DNA of 64,000 bases from assembly GCA_002238865.1 (NCBI GenBank), contig MPNE01000010.1:1-64000 (forward strand). Direction: 5' to 3'. The notes under the pieces were generated by a model that worked only from the letters and a program-made list of their open reading frames with translations, did no database searches and was not told the origin of the DNA. The position numbers and the translations under genes were made by a program. Position 1 is the stretch's first letter; each line of letters opens with the position of its first letter. Shown piece after piece: positions 26,187-34,944 of the stretch. The stretch is from Gemmatimonadetes bacterium bin94 (GTDB taxonomy: Bacteria; Gemmatimonadota; Gemmatimonadetes; Longimicrobiales; Gaopeijiaceae).

Positions 26187-27121
26187 GACGCGATCTCCGT
26201 CATGGAGTCGAAGTCACCCTCGGTGAGGTCAATGAACACGTCCTCCAGGCTCTGGCGGTACGGGGCAAGGTGCGACACATGGATTCCCAGCCCGGCCAGG
26301 TAGCGGTTCAGGGTGCCGAGGTCGTCGGAATCGAGGGCCACGACCACTCCGCCATCGAGCCGGCGCACCGATGACGCCCCCGGGTAGTCCGCCAGGGCCG
26401 CTTCGAGCGCGTCCGGATCTTCGGCCTTCAGGAGGGCCGCCGTACCCGCGCTCACGACCTCCTCGACCGTGCCCGTCGCGACGATCCTCCCCTTTCGCAC
26501 GATCGACACGTGGGAGCAGGTGCGTTCGACCTCCCACAGCAGGTGGCTGGACAGGAAAATCGTCTTGCCCCTGCCTGCCAGGATGCGGATGATTTCGCGG
26601 ATCTCCTTCATGCCCTGGGGATCGAGGCCGTTGGCGGGCTCGTCGAGGATGATCAGCTCGGGGTCGTTCAGCATGGTGGCGGCGAGGGCGAGCCGCTGCT
26701 TCATGCCCAGGGAATAGGTCCTGAACCTGTGCTTCGCGCGGTCTGCCAGGCCCACAAGCTCCAGGCACTCCTCGATCCTCGGCTGACCGACGCCCTTGAT
26801 GGCGGCGGTTACGCGGAGATTGTCGCGCCCGCTCAGGTACGGGTAGAAGTTCGGCGTCTCGAGAGTGGCTCCGACCCGGGCCCGCGCGGCGACGAGGTCC
26901 CGGGGCTCGGATGCCCCGAAAAGACTGAAGCTCCCGCCCGTCGGATTGATGATGCCCACGAGCATCCCGATGGTGGTGGTCTTGCCGCTCCCGTTGGGGC
27001 CCAGGAAGCCGAAGACCTGACCCTGCTCGACGGCGATGGAGACCTGGTCCACCGCCAGCACGGAGTTGGCGCGGCGGGTGCCGTAGCGCTTGGAGAGTTC
27101 GAAGGTCTCGATGATGGCCAT
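26183..27121 (-). CDS. ABC transporter ATP-binding protein (CcmA/BcrA type)
   Basis: 312 residues from ATG 27121. Walker A GPNGSGKT (41-48), signature YSLGMKQRLALA, Walker B LIILDEPANGLDP and the switch His in FLSSHLLWEVE are all present, so the ATPase should be active. The C-terminal 80 residues form the small regulatory domain common to BcrA-type ATPases. It heads a two-gene leftward operon with the permease at 25305-26186; divergent from the TolB/TPR gene at 27274. Confidence 0.9.
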   Translation of the reverse strand: MAIIETFELSKRYGTRRANSVLAVDQVSIAVEQGQVFGFLGPNGSGKTTTIGMLVGIINPTGGSFSLFGASEPRDLVAARARVGATLETPNFYPYLSGRDNLRVTAAIKGVGQPRIEECLELVGLADRAKHRFRTYSLGMKQRLALAATMLNDPELIILDEPANGLDPQGMKEIREIIRILAGRGKTIFLSSHLLWEVERTCSHVSIVRKGRIVATGTVEEVVSAGTAALLKAEDPDALEAALADYPGASSVRRLDGGVVVALDSDDLGTLNRYLAGLGIHVSHLAPYRQSLEDVFIDLTEGDFDSMTEIAS

Positions 27122-27273
27122 CGGTTCACCATACACGTCGGCCCGACCGCTAACAACCATTCGGGCTCGGGGGTCCATCAAAGGAAGGCTGCGGTGCCGG
27201 GGGTGCCGCGAACGTCCGCCGGACCCATTATGATGAACACGGTGGAAGACCTGAAGGGAGAGTACCCGAGGCG

Positions 27274-29130
27274 ATGGATCGAAAGCTGTTGCAGCAGACG
27301 GACGCGAGCACCTTCTGGAGCGAGCTGCGCCGGCGCGGCGTGGTTCGGGCCGGCGGTGTGTACGTGGCGGCCGCCTTTGTGGTGCTGCAGCTGGGCGAGA
27401 TCGTGCTGCCCGCGTTCAATGCGCCGGACTGGGTGTTGCAGTCGCTGGTGATTTTCGTGTTCCTGGGACTGCCGGTGATCCTGGCGTTTTCGTGGGTCTA
27501 CGACCTCACCGCGGATGGTCTCACGCGAACAGGCGCGTTGGTGCGACAGGGAAAGGGGACGGTGGTTCCCCAGCTCGCGCTCGTGGGCGTCACCGCGGTT
27601 TCCGGCGCTCTCGGTGTTCTCTGGTTCAGCCAGAGCGCGTTGACGGCTCCGGACGGCGGCAGCGCGGTCGACGCCCCGGCGCCCGGCGTCGCATCCTTCG
27701 CGACTCTCGACCCGAATGCTCCCATCACCGCCGTAGCCGTGCTCCCGCTGGCCGACTTCGCCGAGGACAACGACTTCTTCGCACGCCAGCTCCACGAGGA
27801 GATCATCACGCAGCTGAGCCTTCTGACCAGTCTGCGCATCGTGTCGCGGACATCGGTGGAACGCTATGCCACCACGGACAAGCTCCTCCCCGAGATCGCG
27901 GCGGAACTGCGCGTGCAGGCGGTCGTGACCGGGTCGGTCGCGATGACTACCGAGAGTGACAGCGTGCGGATCTCGGTGCAGCTGCTGCACGCGCCGTCGG
28001 ACACGCACCTGCTGTCCCGCACCTTCCAGCGCGAGATGAAGGACATCCTGCGCCTGCAGACCGAAGTCGCGGTGGAGATCGCCAGGACGGTGCAGGGCGA
28101 GTTGGGGGCTGACGTGATCGACGAGGTGGCGCAGATCGCCGAGGTCGATCCCGAGGCGCACCGGGCGTTTCTCATTGGGCAGGAGGAGCTGCAAGGGGGA
28201 ACCCCCGGGGGCCTGGAGGCGGCGCTGGAGCACTCCGACCGGGCGGTGCGCATCGATTCGACGTTCGCGCCGGCGTGGGCGCAGTGGGCGGGAGCGCGCC
28301 TGGTCATGGCCCATGAGGGCGGCGAGCTGTCGACGGAGGAGCTGGCCAGGGTCCAGGAGGCGCTGCGCCGGGCGGCGGCGTTCGGGGGTGCCGAGGACGA
28401 GGTTGCTGCCGGTCTGGTGCTGTTGGAGGATTACCTGGCCGCTGGGGACGGGTCCCTTGGCGAGGAGTTGGAGAGGGCAACCGACTCCATCGGGCGCCGC
28501 TATGTGTGGGAGTCGACCCGCATCGGCCGGCGCTCCCGGCCGCCTTCCCGCAGTCTTGCCGCAGCCCGGTTTCTGGAAGCCGGCCAGTTCGACAGTGCCG
28601 CCGCGGCGTTCACCCGGATCGTGGAGGCCGAACCGCGGGCCGACCCGGCCTGGTCGGGTCTCGAGACCACCCACCTGTTGCAGGGCAACTATGCGGGCGC
28701 GGTCGATGTCCGGTCGGACTGGATCCTCGCGACCCGCGGCGACTCGCCCGAGTCGAGGGCAGCGGTGCAGGACATGCGCGAGGCCTTCGACCCGAACGAC
28801 CCGAAAAGCTATTGGCAGTGGCGTCGCGAGTACGATTCCGCGCGCCTTGGCCGGGGCGAGCGCGTCTCCGACGTGGAGGTGGCGCTGACGGCCGTCGGGC
28901 TCGGGGACATCGAAGCCGCGCTGCTGCGCCTGGAGTCGGCCGTCCAGAAAAGGGATCCCGCCCTGCTCGCGATCAGGAACAACCCCCTGTGGGACCCGCT
29001 TCGGAGCGATCCGAGGTTCCAGGAGATCGCCAGCAGCATGAGGGATCTCTGGCGCCATGGGGGCGACGGCCAGGGAGGTCCTCGGGATGGGCCGCCAGTT
29101 GAGCGGGAGGGGTCTCGGGGGCCGGGTTGA
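27274..29130 (+). CDS. TolB/FlgO-like and TPR membrane protein
   Basis: 618 residues. Two N-terminal membrane helices (about 25-46 and 50-68) follow a short cytosolic start with FWSELRRRGVVRAGGVYVA, a motif seen in signalling proteins that couple a regulatory domain to TPRs. A third helix lies near 100-118. Residues 148-290 resemble the FlgO/TolB N-terminal domain (ITAVAVLPLADFAEDNDFFARQL, then VVTGSVAMTTESDSVRISVQL). The remainder is helical repeats of TPR type (LEHSDRAVRIDSTFAPAWAQWA and similar). Usually such proteins carry a DNA-binding or cyclase domain; here none is seen. Function unknown. The stop overlaps the TTG start of the next gene (TTGA). Confidence 0.8.
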   Translation: MDRKLLQQTDASTFWSELRRRGVVRAGGVYVAAAFVVLQLGEIVLPAFNAPDWVLQSLVIFVFLGLPVILAFSWVYDLTADGLTRTGALVRQGKGTVVPQLALVGVTAVSGALGVLWFSQSALTAPDGGSAVDAPAPGVASFATLDPNAPITAVAVLPLADFAEDNDFFARQLHEEIITQLSLLTSLRIVSRTSVERYATTDKLLPEIAAELRVQAVVTGSVAMTTESDSVRISVQLLHAPSDTHLLSRTFQREMKDILRLQTEVAVEIARTVQGELGADVIDEVAQIAEVDPEAHRAFLIGQEELQGGTPGGLEAALEHSDRAVRIDSTFAPAWAQWAGARLVMAHEGGELSTEELARVQEALRRAAAFGGAEDEVAAGLVLLEDYLAAGDGSLGEELERATDSIGRRYVWESTRIGRRSRPPSRSLAAARFLEAGQFDSAAAAFTRIVEAEPRADPAWSGLETTHLLQGNYAGAVDVRSDWILATRGDSPESRAAVQDMREAFDPNDPKSYWQWRREYDSARLGRGERVSDVEVALTAVGLGDIEAALLRLESAVQKRDPALLAIRNNPLWDPLRSDPRFQEIASSMRDLWRHGGDGQGGPRDGPPVEREGSRGPG

Positions 29131-30389
29131 GGGTTCTGCGCAAGCAGCCGACGATGCAGATGTTCGCGAACAGGGGGGCCGCGAGCAGGGAGATGCGGTC
29201 ACCGGCAGCGATCGCGGCCGTCGTGGTTGCCGCAGTGGTCGTCTCCGGGTGTGCGGGGGAGTCCGCCCCGGCGAGTGTGGTCGGGGACAGTCTCGGTGTG
29301 CGGATCGTCGAGTCGCTTGCGCCAGCCTGGAGCACGGAAGCGGCCTGGTGGATCGAGGAGGGGCCCCTCGTTGATCTGTCGAGTAGCGGGGCGGGTGAAA
29401 AGCACTTCTTCTACCGAGTGCGAGACGTTTTGCGCGTTGCCGATGGTCGCCTGATCGTGGGCGACGGAGCTTCAAATGAAGTGCGCATATACGACGTGAG
29501 CGGACGGTTCGTTCGTTCGTTTGGCGGCGAGGGCGATGGGCCGGGGGAATTCCAGTACCTGGCGCCACTGACGTTGCTGCGAAACGGCCGCCTGGTCGTC
29601 CAGGACTACACCGACGGCGGACGAGGTGCGGAGTTCGACCTCGACTCCGGGTTGGTCTCCTCGTTTCGGAGACCGCGGATGATCGGTCCGCTTCGGCAGC
29701 CGGCGACCTCCGAGTTCCTGTGGGGAATCGACGAGATGTCCGGATTCCTCAAGGTAGTGGGCTCCCGGGGATTGAAGCGGCCTTTGGCCACGATCGTGCG
29801 GTTGTCCGACGACCGCGCTTCGAGTCACACGGTCGCGGTGGTTCCCGGCCACGAGGTTTTCATCGCCCCGGACGCCGATGCGGGACCGCTCATGGGTCGG
29901 CAGCTCCACGCGGTTCCGACGGGCGACGGTGGACTTGTGATTGGGACTGCGGACAGGCTGGAGTACTCGAAGCTGGATGGCGCGACAGGCGCCCTTCGCA
30001 TGATCGCGCGAATTCCGGGGGTTTCACTGGCCGTGTCCCGGGAAGAGCTCGATCGCGAGCGACGCGTGCGTCTCGGCCCCGACCCGCGCCCGCATATCCT
30101 CGAGATTTTCGAGTTGCTGCCCGAGCCCGCCGAGAAGCCGGCCTACCAACGGATGATTGTGGACGTGGAGGGCAACGTCTGGGCGGGTGAGCACCTGGGC
30201 CTTGCCCGGCGGCACGATCCCCAGAAGTGGTACGTGTGGGACTCGTCGGGCGTCTGGCTCGGGATCGTCGAGACGCCGGCGCGCTTCGAGCTCATGCGGG
30301 TGGGCGCCGACGAGGTCTTCGGGGTTCGGCGTGATTTCGACGAGGTGGAGAGTCCTCAGGTGTTGCGGTTGGGAAAGGGGATCGGTTAG
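29127..30389 (+). CDS. Six-bladed beta-propeller lipoprotein 2
   Basis: 420 residues if it starts at TTG 29127, overlapping the previous stop; ATG 29193 would give a cleaner lipoprotein signal (MRSPAAIAAVVVAAVVVSGC) but its purine-rich site touches the ATG. The start is therefore uncertain. The mature part opens with GDSLGVRIVESLAP, the family motif, and continues with propeller strands (LRVADGRLIVGDGASNEVRIYD, FGGEGDGPGEFQYL, VDVEGNVWAGEHLG, KWYVWDSSGVWLGIVETP). More diverged than the other two propeller lipoproteins in this window. Function unknown; likely a surface-exposed scaffold. Confidence 0.8.
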   Translation: MRVLRKQPTMQMFANRGAASREMRSPAAIAAVVVAAVVVSGCAGESAPASVVGDSLGVRIVESLAPAWSTEAAWWIEEGPLVDLSSSGAGEKHFFYRVRDVLRVADGRLIVGDGASNEVRIYDVSGRFVRSFGGEGDGPGEFQYLAPLTLLRNGRLVVQDYTDGGRGAEFDLDSGLVSSFRRPRMIGPLRQPATSEFLWGIDEMSGFLKVVGSRGLKRPLATIVRLSDDRASSHTVAVVPGHEVFIAPDADAGPLMGRQLHAVPTGDGGLVIGTADRLEYSKLDGATGALRMIARIPGVSLAVSREELDRERRVRLGPDPRPHILEIFELLPEPAEKPAYQRMIVDVEGNVWAGEHLGLARRHDPQKWYVWDSSGVWLGIVETPARFELMRVGADEVFGVRRDFDEVESPQVLRLGKGIG

Positions 30390-30402
30390 CCCACGGATTG
30401 TT

Positions 30403-30430
30403 GCCGCTTGTTGTAGGCACACAAGTCGGC
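30403..30430. terminator. Hairpin between convergent genes
   Basis: GCCGCTTGT pairs with ACAAG-T-CGGC across a nine-base loop, with one bulged T, in the 41-base gap between two convergent stop codons. No U-tract. Possible bidirectional terminator. Confidence 0.4.
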
Positions 30431-31597
30431 CTAGCCTGTCCCGATCAACCGCTTCATGAGCGCTGGCAGGGTAACCGCGAGGACGCCGTCCCCGAGAGGA
30501 TAGGTGTCGTCGCCGGAGTGGACGATGAATCTTCGGGACGCGTCGACATCGCCGGCGGCGATCCGGAACCCCCTGGGAATCCGGGGCGTCGCCGAGCGTT
30601 TCACCTCGACGGCCCATAGCTCCTGGCCGGGGAGAAGCAGGAGAAGATCGATCTCCGCACCGGCCCGGGTTCGGTAGAAAAACACGTCCGTATCCCGGGG
30701 TGCCACCCCCATGAGGTTTTCGACCACGAACCCTTCCCAGCTGGCGCCGGCCACAGGGTGTCCGAGAAGGTCATGGAGTGACCCAAGGTTGAGGAGTGCA
30801 TGTGCCACGCCGCTGTCTCGCACGAAGAGTCGGGGCGCCTTGATGAGGCGCTTCCCGACATTGGCGAAGTAGGGCGGGAGGCGGCGAAGAAGCATCATGT
30901 CGACCAACGTATCCGCATACCGGTTTACCGTTGGCACCGCAATGCCCAGGCTGCGAGCCAGCTCGGCCGCGTTGAAGGCGGCACCCTGGCGATGGGAAAG
31001 CATGGTCCAGAACCTGCGCAGTGTCTCGGCAGGCGCCCGCAGCCCGGACTGTGGGAGATCTCGCTCCAGGTAGGTCCGGATGAAACTGGCGCGCCAGCGC
31101 ATGCTGATTTCGTCGCTGGCGGCGGTGACACTGTCGGGAAAGCCGCCTCGCAACCAGGAGCGGTTCAGGTCGGGACCCGTTTCCAGCGCATCGAGTCCGG
31201 GTAGCTCGTGATAGGCGACCCGGCCGGCCAACGACTCCGCGGACTGACGAAGCAATGCGCCGGACGCCGAGCCCAGAAGCAGGAAATGACCGCTCGGACG
31301 CCCATCGCGGCGGCGCTCGTCGATCTGGCCGCGCAACACGCGAAAGAGATCGGGCATCCTCTGTACTTCGTCCAGGATTACGAGCCGGTGGCGTTGCAGG
31401 TCGAGGTAGCTGCGAGCATCCAAGAGCCGTGCGGCGTCGCCGGGATCCTCCAGGTCGAGGTACAAGGAGTCTGGATCATCGTTGGCAATCTCCCTGGCGA
31501 GCGTGGTCTTCCCCACCTGGCGAGGCCCGAGGAGCACGACGGAGGGGAAGGTGGCCAGATCTCGCCTGACGAGTGCTTTGTGACGTCGTTTGATCAT
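30431..31597 (-). CDS. AAA ATPase with DUF4143 (copy 1)
   Basis: 388 residues. Walker A GPRQVGKT (24-31), Walker B RLVILDEVQ (about 69-77), sensor-like LLLGSAS, then a winged-helix part (NAAELARSLGIAVPTVNRYADTLVDMMLL) and the DUF4143 nuclease-like end (RTRAGAEIDLLLLLPGQELWAVEVKRS), whose E-ID-V-VK pattern recalls a PD-(D/E)XK core. The family is common in bacteria and archaea with no settled role. No Shine-Dalgarno: ATG 31597 lies two bases from an inverted repeat shared with the second copy at 34945-36126. Sits at the 3' end of the galactokinase operon. Confidence 0.9.
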   Translation of the reverse strand: MIKRRHKALVRRDLATFPSVVLLGPRQVGKTTLAREIANDDPDSLYLDLEDPGDAARLLDARSYLDLQRHRLVILDEVQRMPDLFRVLRGQIDERRRDGRPSGHFLLLGSASGALLRQSAESLAGRVAYHELPGLDALETGPDLNRSWLRGGFPDSVTAASDEISMRWRASFIRTYLERDLPQSGLRAPAETLRRFWTMLSHRQGAAFNAAELARSLGIAVPTVNRYADTLVDMMLLRRLPPYFANVGKRLIKAPRLFVRDSGVAHALLNLGSLHDLLGHPVAGASWEGFVVENLMGVAPRDTDVFFYRTRAGAEIDLLLLLPGQELWAVEVKRSATPRIPRGFRIAAGDVDASRRFIVHSGDDTYPLGDGVLAVTLPALMKRLIGTG

Positions 31598-31599
31598 AA

Positions 31600-31633
31600 T
31601 TGCTAATCTCCAAGGTCAGTTGACGATTAGCAA
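31600..31633 (-). promoter_or_regulatory. TTGCTAAT/ATTAGCAA inverted repeat, copy 1
   Basis: TTGCTAATC at 31600-31608 and GATTAGCAA at 31625-31633, perfect nine-base arms, 16-base spacer. On the minus strand the proximal arm ends two bases before ATG 31597, in the place of a Shine-Dalgarno. The same element precedes the other DUF4143 gene. Confidence 0.7.
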
Positions 31634-31646
31634 GGATAATCCCTCC

Positions 31647-32861
31647 TCAGCCCCCCTCCACCCGTGCCCCTCCGCTCGGCTGCGCGGCGAACATCATGTC
31701 CCGGGTCGGCGGCCCGCCCAGACGCGGTGCGTAGAAGCGCGCCGCGAGGGCTTCCATGACCGGCGCGACGGTGGAGCGGCCGCACAGCGCCACGGCACAG
31801 CCCCCGAACCCGGCCCCGGTCAGCCTTGCACCCGCGGCTCCGGCCTCGAGCGCGATCGCGACGATTTCGTCCAGCTCCGCGGTGCTTACCTCGTAGTCGT
31901 CGCGGAGACTGCTGTGTGACCCGACCATCAAGTCGCCGAATCGTTCCATATCACCATCGCGAATGGCGTCCTCGGCGAGCGCGACCCGGTGGCCTTCCGT
32001 CACGACATGGCGGAAGCGGCGGAAGAGCACGGGGGTGAGGGCACGGCGGGCGTGCTGCAACAGCCCGTCCAGGTCATCGTTGGCGGCGATGAGGTCGCGG
32101 TAGGTTGGCGCCCCTCCCGCGCCGAGCGCCAACGCCTCCCGGCATTGCCTGGCCCGCACATTGTACGCGTCGCGCGCGCCTGCGGCCTTTTCGGCGCGCA
32201 CCAGAGACGACGCCACCACCCACCGCCACCCCTCCGGCACGGCCACCGGGGTCACGCCAAGCGGGTCGAAGTCGATGCGGAGCGCGTGTCCGGCGACCCC
32301 GTGAAGACAGGCGGCCTGGTCCATCCCGCCCCCCTGCAGCCCGACGAAGCGCTCGGCACGGGCCATCACGGCGGCGAGTTCGAGTCGCGAGAGGCCCGGC
32401 CCGGCTGGTGCGGCCGGGTGGCCTTCCAGCTCCGATACGCCGGCCACCGCCACCCCGTTCGCCTTCAGCAGCGCAAGCGCGGACGCCACCACCAGCGCCG
32501 ATGAAGACGACAGTCCGGACGCGATCGGCACGTCGCCGGTCACGGTGCCTTCGATTCCGCGCCGCAGCTCCACGCCATGCTCGCTGAGCCCCCGTGCGGC
32601 CGCCCGCACATAGTTGGACCAGTCGCCCTGGTCCGCCGCCTCGATGGGGCGTTTCAGCTGAAACTCGAGGGGCGCAAAACGCGGCACGGGGCTGTCGAGT
32701 CTGACCGCCCCGTCATCCACGACGGTGAACTCGATGCGAACGTCCCGGTCGATGGCGATCGGCAGGACAGGCAAGCCGTTGTAGTCGGTGTGCTCGCCGA
32801 TCAGGTTGACCCGGCCGGGGGCGATCGCCCGCCAGCGGTCCTCGGTCGGCCTGGGCGTCAC
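31647..32861 (-). CDS. galK: Galactokinase (GHMP kinase)
   Basis: 404 residues. All three GHMP signatures are visible: the galactokinase N-motif GRVNLIGEHTDYNGLPVLP, the ATP loop VPIASGLSSSSALV and the C-motif LTGAGFGGCAVAL. The sugar-binding acidic residue follows in MDQAACLHG. Catalyses galactose plus ATP to galactose-1-phosphate; a related sugar kinase (for example N-acetylgalactosamine) is possible but the N-terminal motif favours galactose. It follows the SSS symporter on the same strand and belongs to the sugar operon with the nucleotidyltransferase. Confidence 0.9.
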   Translation of the reverse strand: MTPRPTEDRWRAIAPGRVNLIGEHTDYNGLPVLPIAIDRDVRIEFTVVDDGAVRLDSPVPRFAPLEFQLKRPIEAADQGDWSNYVRAAARGLSEHGVELRRGIEGTVTGDVPIASGLSSSSALVVASALALLKANGVAVAGVSELEGHPAAPAGPGLSRLELAAVMARAERFVGLQGGGMDQAACLHGVAGHALRIDFDPLGVTPVAVPEGWRWVVASSLVRAEKAAGARDAYNVRARQCREALALGAGGAPTYRDLIAANDDLDGLLQHARRALTPVLFRRFRHVVTEGHRVALAEDAIRDGDMERFGDLMVGSHSSLRDDYEVSTAELDEIVAIALEAGAAGARLTGAGFGGCAVALCGRSTVAPVMEALAARFYAPRLGGPPTRDMMFAAQPSGGARVEGG

Positions 32862-32945
32862 GAGCCGCCCCGAGAGGCTCGCAGCGACATGGGCTCGCCC
32901 CGCCGCCCCTTCATCCGCGCGGCCGCCGCCCCATCAGACGCCCAC

Positions 32946-34718
32946 TCAATCCGAGAATCCCAGCCTTGGCAACAGCCGGAACAGCCAGATTCCCGCACCC
33001 GCCGAGACCCCAAGCGAGACCATTGCCGCCGCGGTCTGCCCATACAGCAGATACCCCGTCCCGAACAGAGCCGCGTAGACGAGCACGCACCCCAGGAACC
33101 AGGCCAGGAAGGCGACCGTGATCGAGCCGTCGTTCGTGGCAAAGCCGCGTGTATCCACCACCCGCCGCCACCCCTTGCCCATCGGGCGGATCTTGTCGTA
33201 GAAGCGCTGGAGCGTCTGCCTGCTCGCGGGCGGTGTCACGAACGTGACCCCGAGCCATCCCACCGTCGTCACGGCCACGCCGATGACCAACTGCTCCCAC
33301 CCGGTAAGCGGCGAGAAGCCGAGCGCGGTGTGCATCCACGCGAAGTAGATCGCCACGAGGAACGAGATGGTCATGCCGGCCAGCTCGCTCCACACGTTTA
33401 CCCGATACCAGAACCAGCGCAACAGAAAGATGAGCCCCGTACCGGCCCCGATCTGCAACAGGATCTGGAACCCCTGTCCCGCCGTGTCGAGCTGCAGCGC
33501 GATGAACGCGCCGAGCACCATGAGGCCTACCGTCGACATCCGGCCCATCGCCACGAGTTGGCGGTCGCTGGCCCCGGGATTCACGAAACGCCGGTAGAAA
33601 TCATTGACCACGTACGACGAACCCCAGTTCAACTGGGTGCTGATCGTCGACATGTATGCGGCGGCCAGCGACGCCACGACCAGGCCGAGCAGGCCCGCCG
33701 GCAGGAACACCAGCATGGCGGGATACGCCAGGTCGTTGCCGATCAGGGAGGGGTTGAGGTCCGGGAAACGGGCCTGAATATCCGCCAACTCGGGGTAGAC
33801 GACCATGGAGCAGAGGGCCACGATGATCCATGGCCAGGGACGGAGTCCGTAGTGGGCGATGTTGAACCACAGCGTGGCCTTCATCGACTCCTTCTCGTTC
33901 CTTGCGGCGAGCATGCGCTGCGCGACGTACCCGCCGCCGCCCGGTTCGGACCCCGGATACCATGCGCTCCACCACTGCACCGCGATGGGGATGATGAAGA
34001 TCCCCAGCGCCACGCTCCAGTTCGAGAAGTCGGGAAGGAACCGCATCGTCGAGCGCAGGTCGGGGTTGGAGACGAGCCCGGCGAGCCCGCCGACCTCGGG
34101 CTGTTGCAGCGCGAAGTATGCCGCCGCGACCGATCCGACCATGGCCACGACGAACAGCAGCATGTCGGTTACGACCACGCCCCATAGCCCGGATGTGGCC
34201 GAGTAGAGCATGGTCACGGACCCCGCGATCAGGACGGTGGTGAGAGGGTCGAGGCCGAGGAGGACGCCCCCGATCTTGGTGGCGGCGAGCGTGACCGTGG
34301 CGATGATCATGACGTTGTAGAAGACGCCCAGGTACAGCGCCCGGAAGCCCCGCAGGAAAGCGGCGGGGCGTCCCGAATAGCGCAGCTCGTAGAACTCGAT
34401 GTCGGTCAGAGCGCCCGATCGCCGCCACAGCTTCGCGTAGAAGAAGACCGTGCACATCCCGGTGATCAGGAAGGCCCACCACGACCAGTTCTGCGCGACC
34501 CCGCCGGTGCGCACGAAGTCCGCGATGAGGTTCGGCGTGTCCGTGGAAAAGGTCGTCGCGACCATCGACGTGCCCAACAACCACCAGGGCAGCTTCCGTC
34601 CGGACAGGAAGAACTCGTCCGCGCCCGACCCCGCCCGCCGCGCGAAGTACAGGCCGATTGCGATGGCCGTGAGGCCGTAGAGGGCGATGACGATCCAGTC
34701 GGGTGTGGTGAGTTGCAT
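32946..34718 (-). CDS. Sodium:solute symporter (SSS family)
   Basis: 590 residues from ATG 34718 with about 14 predicted membrane helices; a longer in-frame start at 34760 is possible. SSS landmarks are present: the first helix MQLTTPDWIVIALYGLTAIAIG, FFLSGRKLPWWLLGTSMVATTFSTDTPN, TDIEFYELRYSGRPAAFLRG and the SAYMSTISTQLNWGSSYVVNDFYRRF-like segment (AAYMSTISTQLNWGSSYVV). The cargo is probably a sugar, judged from galactokinase next door. Five bases upstream of the start is the stop of a remnant copy of the nucleotidyltransferase C-terminus, showing the original coupling of these genes before a cassette separated them. Confidence 0.9.
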   Translation of the reverse strand: MQLTTPDWIVIALYGLTAIAIGLYFARRAGSGADEFFLSGRKLPWWLLGTSMVATTFSTDTPNLIADFVRTGGVAQNWSWWAFLITGMCTVFFYAKLWRRSGALTDIEFYELRYSGRPAAFLRGFRALYLGVFYNVMIIATVTLAATKIGGVLLGLDPLTTVLIAGSVTMLYSATSGLWGVVVTDMLLFVVAMVGSVAAAYFALQQPEVGGLAGLVSNPDLRSTMRFLPDFSNWSVALGIFIIPIAVQWWSAWYPGSEPGGGGYVAQRMLAARNEKESMKATLWFNIAHYGLRPWPWIIVALCSMVVYPELADIQARFPDLNPSLIGNDLAYPAMLVFLPAGLLGLVVASLAAAYMSTISTQLNWGSSYVVNDFYRRFVNPGASDRQLVAMGRMSTVGLMVLGAFIALQLDTAGQGFQILLQIGAGTGLIFLLRWFWYRVNVWSELAGMTISFLVAIYFAWMHTALGFSPLTGWEQLVIGVAVTTVGWLGVTFVTPPASRQTLQRFYDKIRPMGKGWRRVVDTRGFATNDGSITVAFLAWFLGCVLVYAALFGTGYLLYGQTAAAMVSLGVSAGAGIWLFRLLPRLGFSD

Positions 34719-34723
34719 CGGCG

Positions 34724-34832
34724 TCAGGAGTCGCGGGGAGGAATTGGCGGAGCGTCCCACAGGCTCCGCGGATAGACCTTCGAGTCTACCAGCCCCCGCA
34801 GGGATTCGGCCACTCCCGCATGATCGCCCGGG
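34724..34832 (-). pseudogene. Remnant 3' end of the nucleotidyltransferase gene
   Basis: Read on the minus strand from 34831, 35 codons continue in frame as PGDHAGVAESLRGLVDSK, then VYPRSLWDAPPIPPRDS and TGA at 34726-34724. The first 27 match the intact protein's C-terminus (GLADSG instead of GLVDSK), then the tails differ. The stop is five bases before the symporter ATG, so this is most likely the original end of the gene, orphaned by insertion of the DUF4143 cassette. Confidence 0.75.
34751..34832. repeat. 82-bp direct repeat, left copy
   Basis: Identical to 36125-36206 except for three substitutions. Lies inside the orphaned nucleotidyltransferase 3' end and marks the left boundary of the inserted DUF4143 segment (34833-36124). 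Confidence 0.9.
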
Positions 34833-34909
34833 TGGCCGCGGCGCGTGAGCCTACTCGGTCGCCCACGCCCTCAGCGCTCCATGACCACCGATTCAAGTCA
34901 CTTTTATCA

Positions 34910-34942
34910 TTGCTAATTCAATATGATATATTAGATTAGCAA
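34910..34942 (+). promoter_or_regulatory. TTGCTAAT/ATTAGCAA inverted repeat, copy 2
   Basis: TTGCTAAT at 34910-34917 and ATTAGCAA at 34935-34942 flank an AT-rich 17-base centre (local GC far below its surroundings). The proximal arm ends two bases before ATG 34945. The left arm could double as a -35 and the centre as a -10, giving an almost leaderless transcript. Confidence 0.7.
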
Positions 34943-34944
34943 GT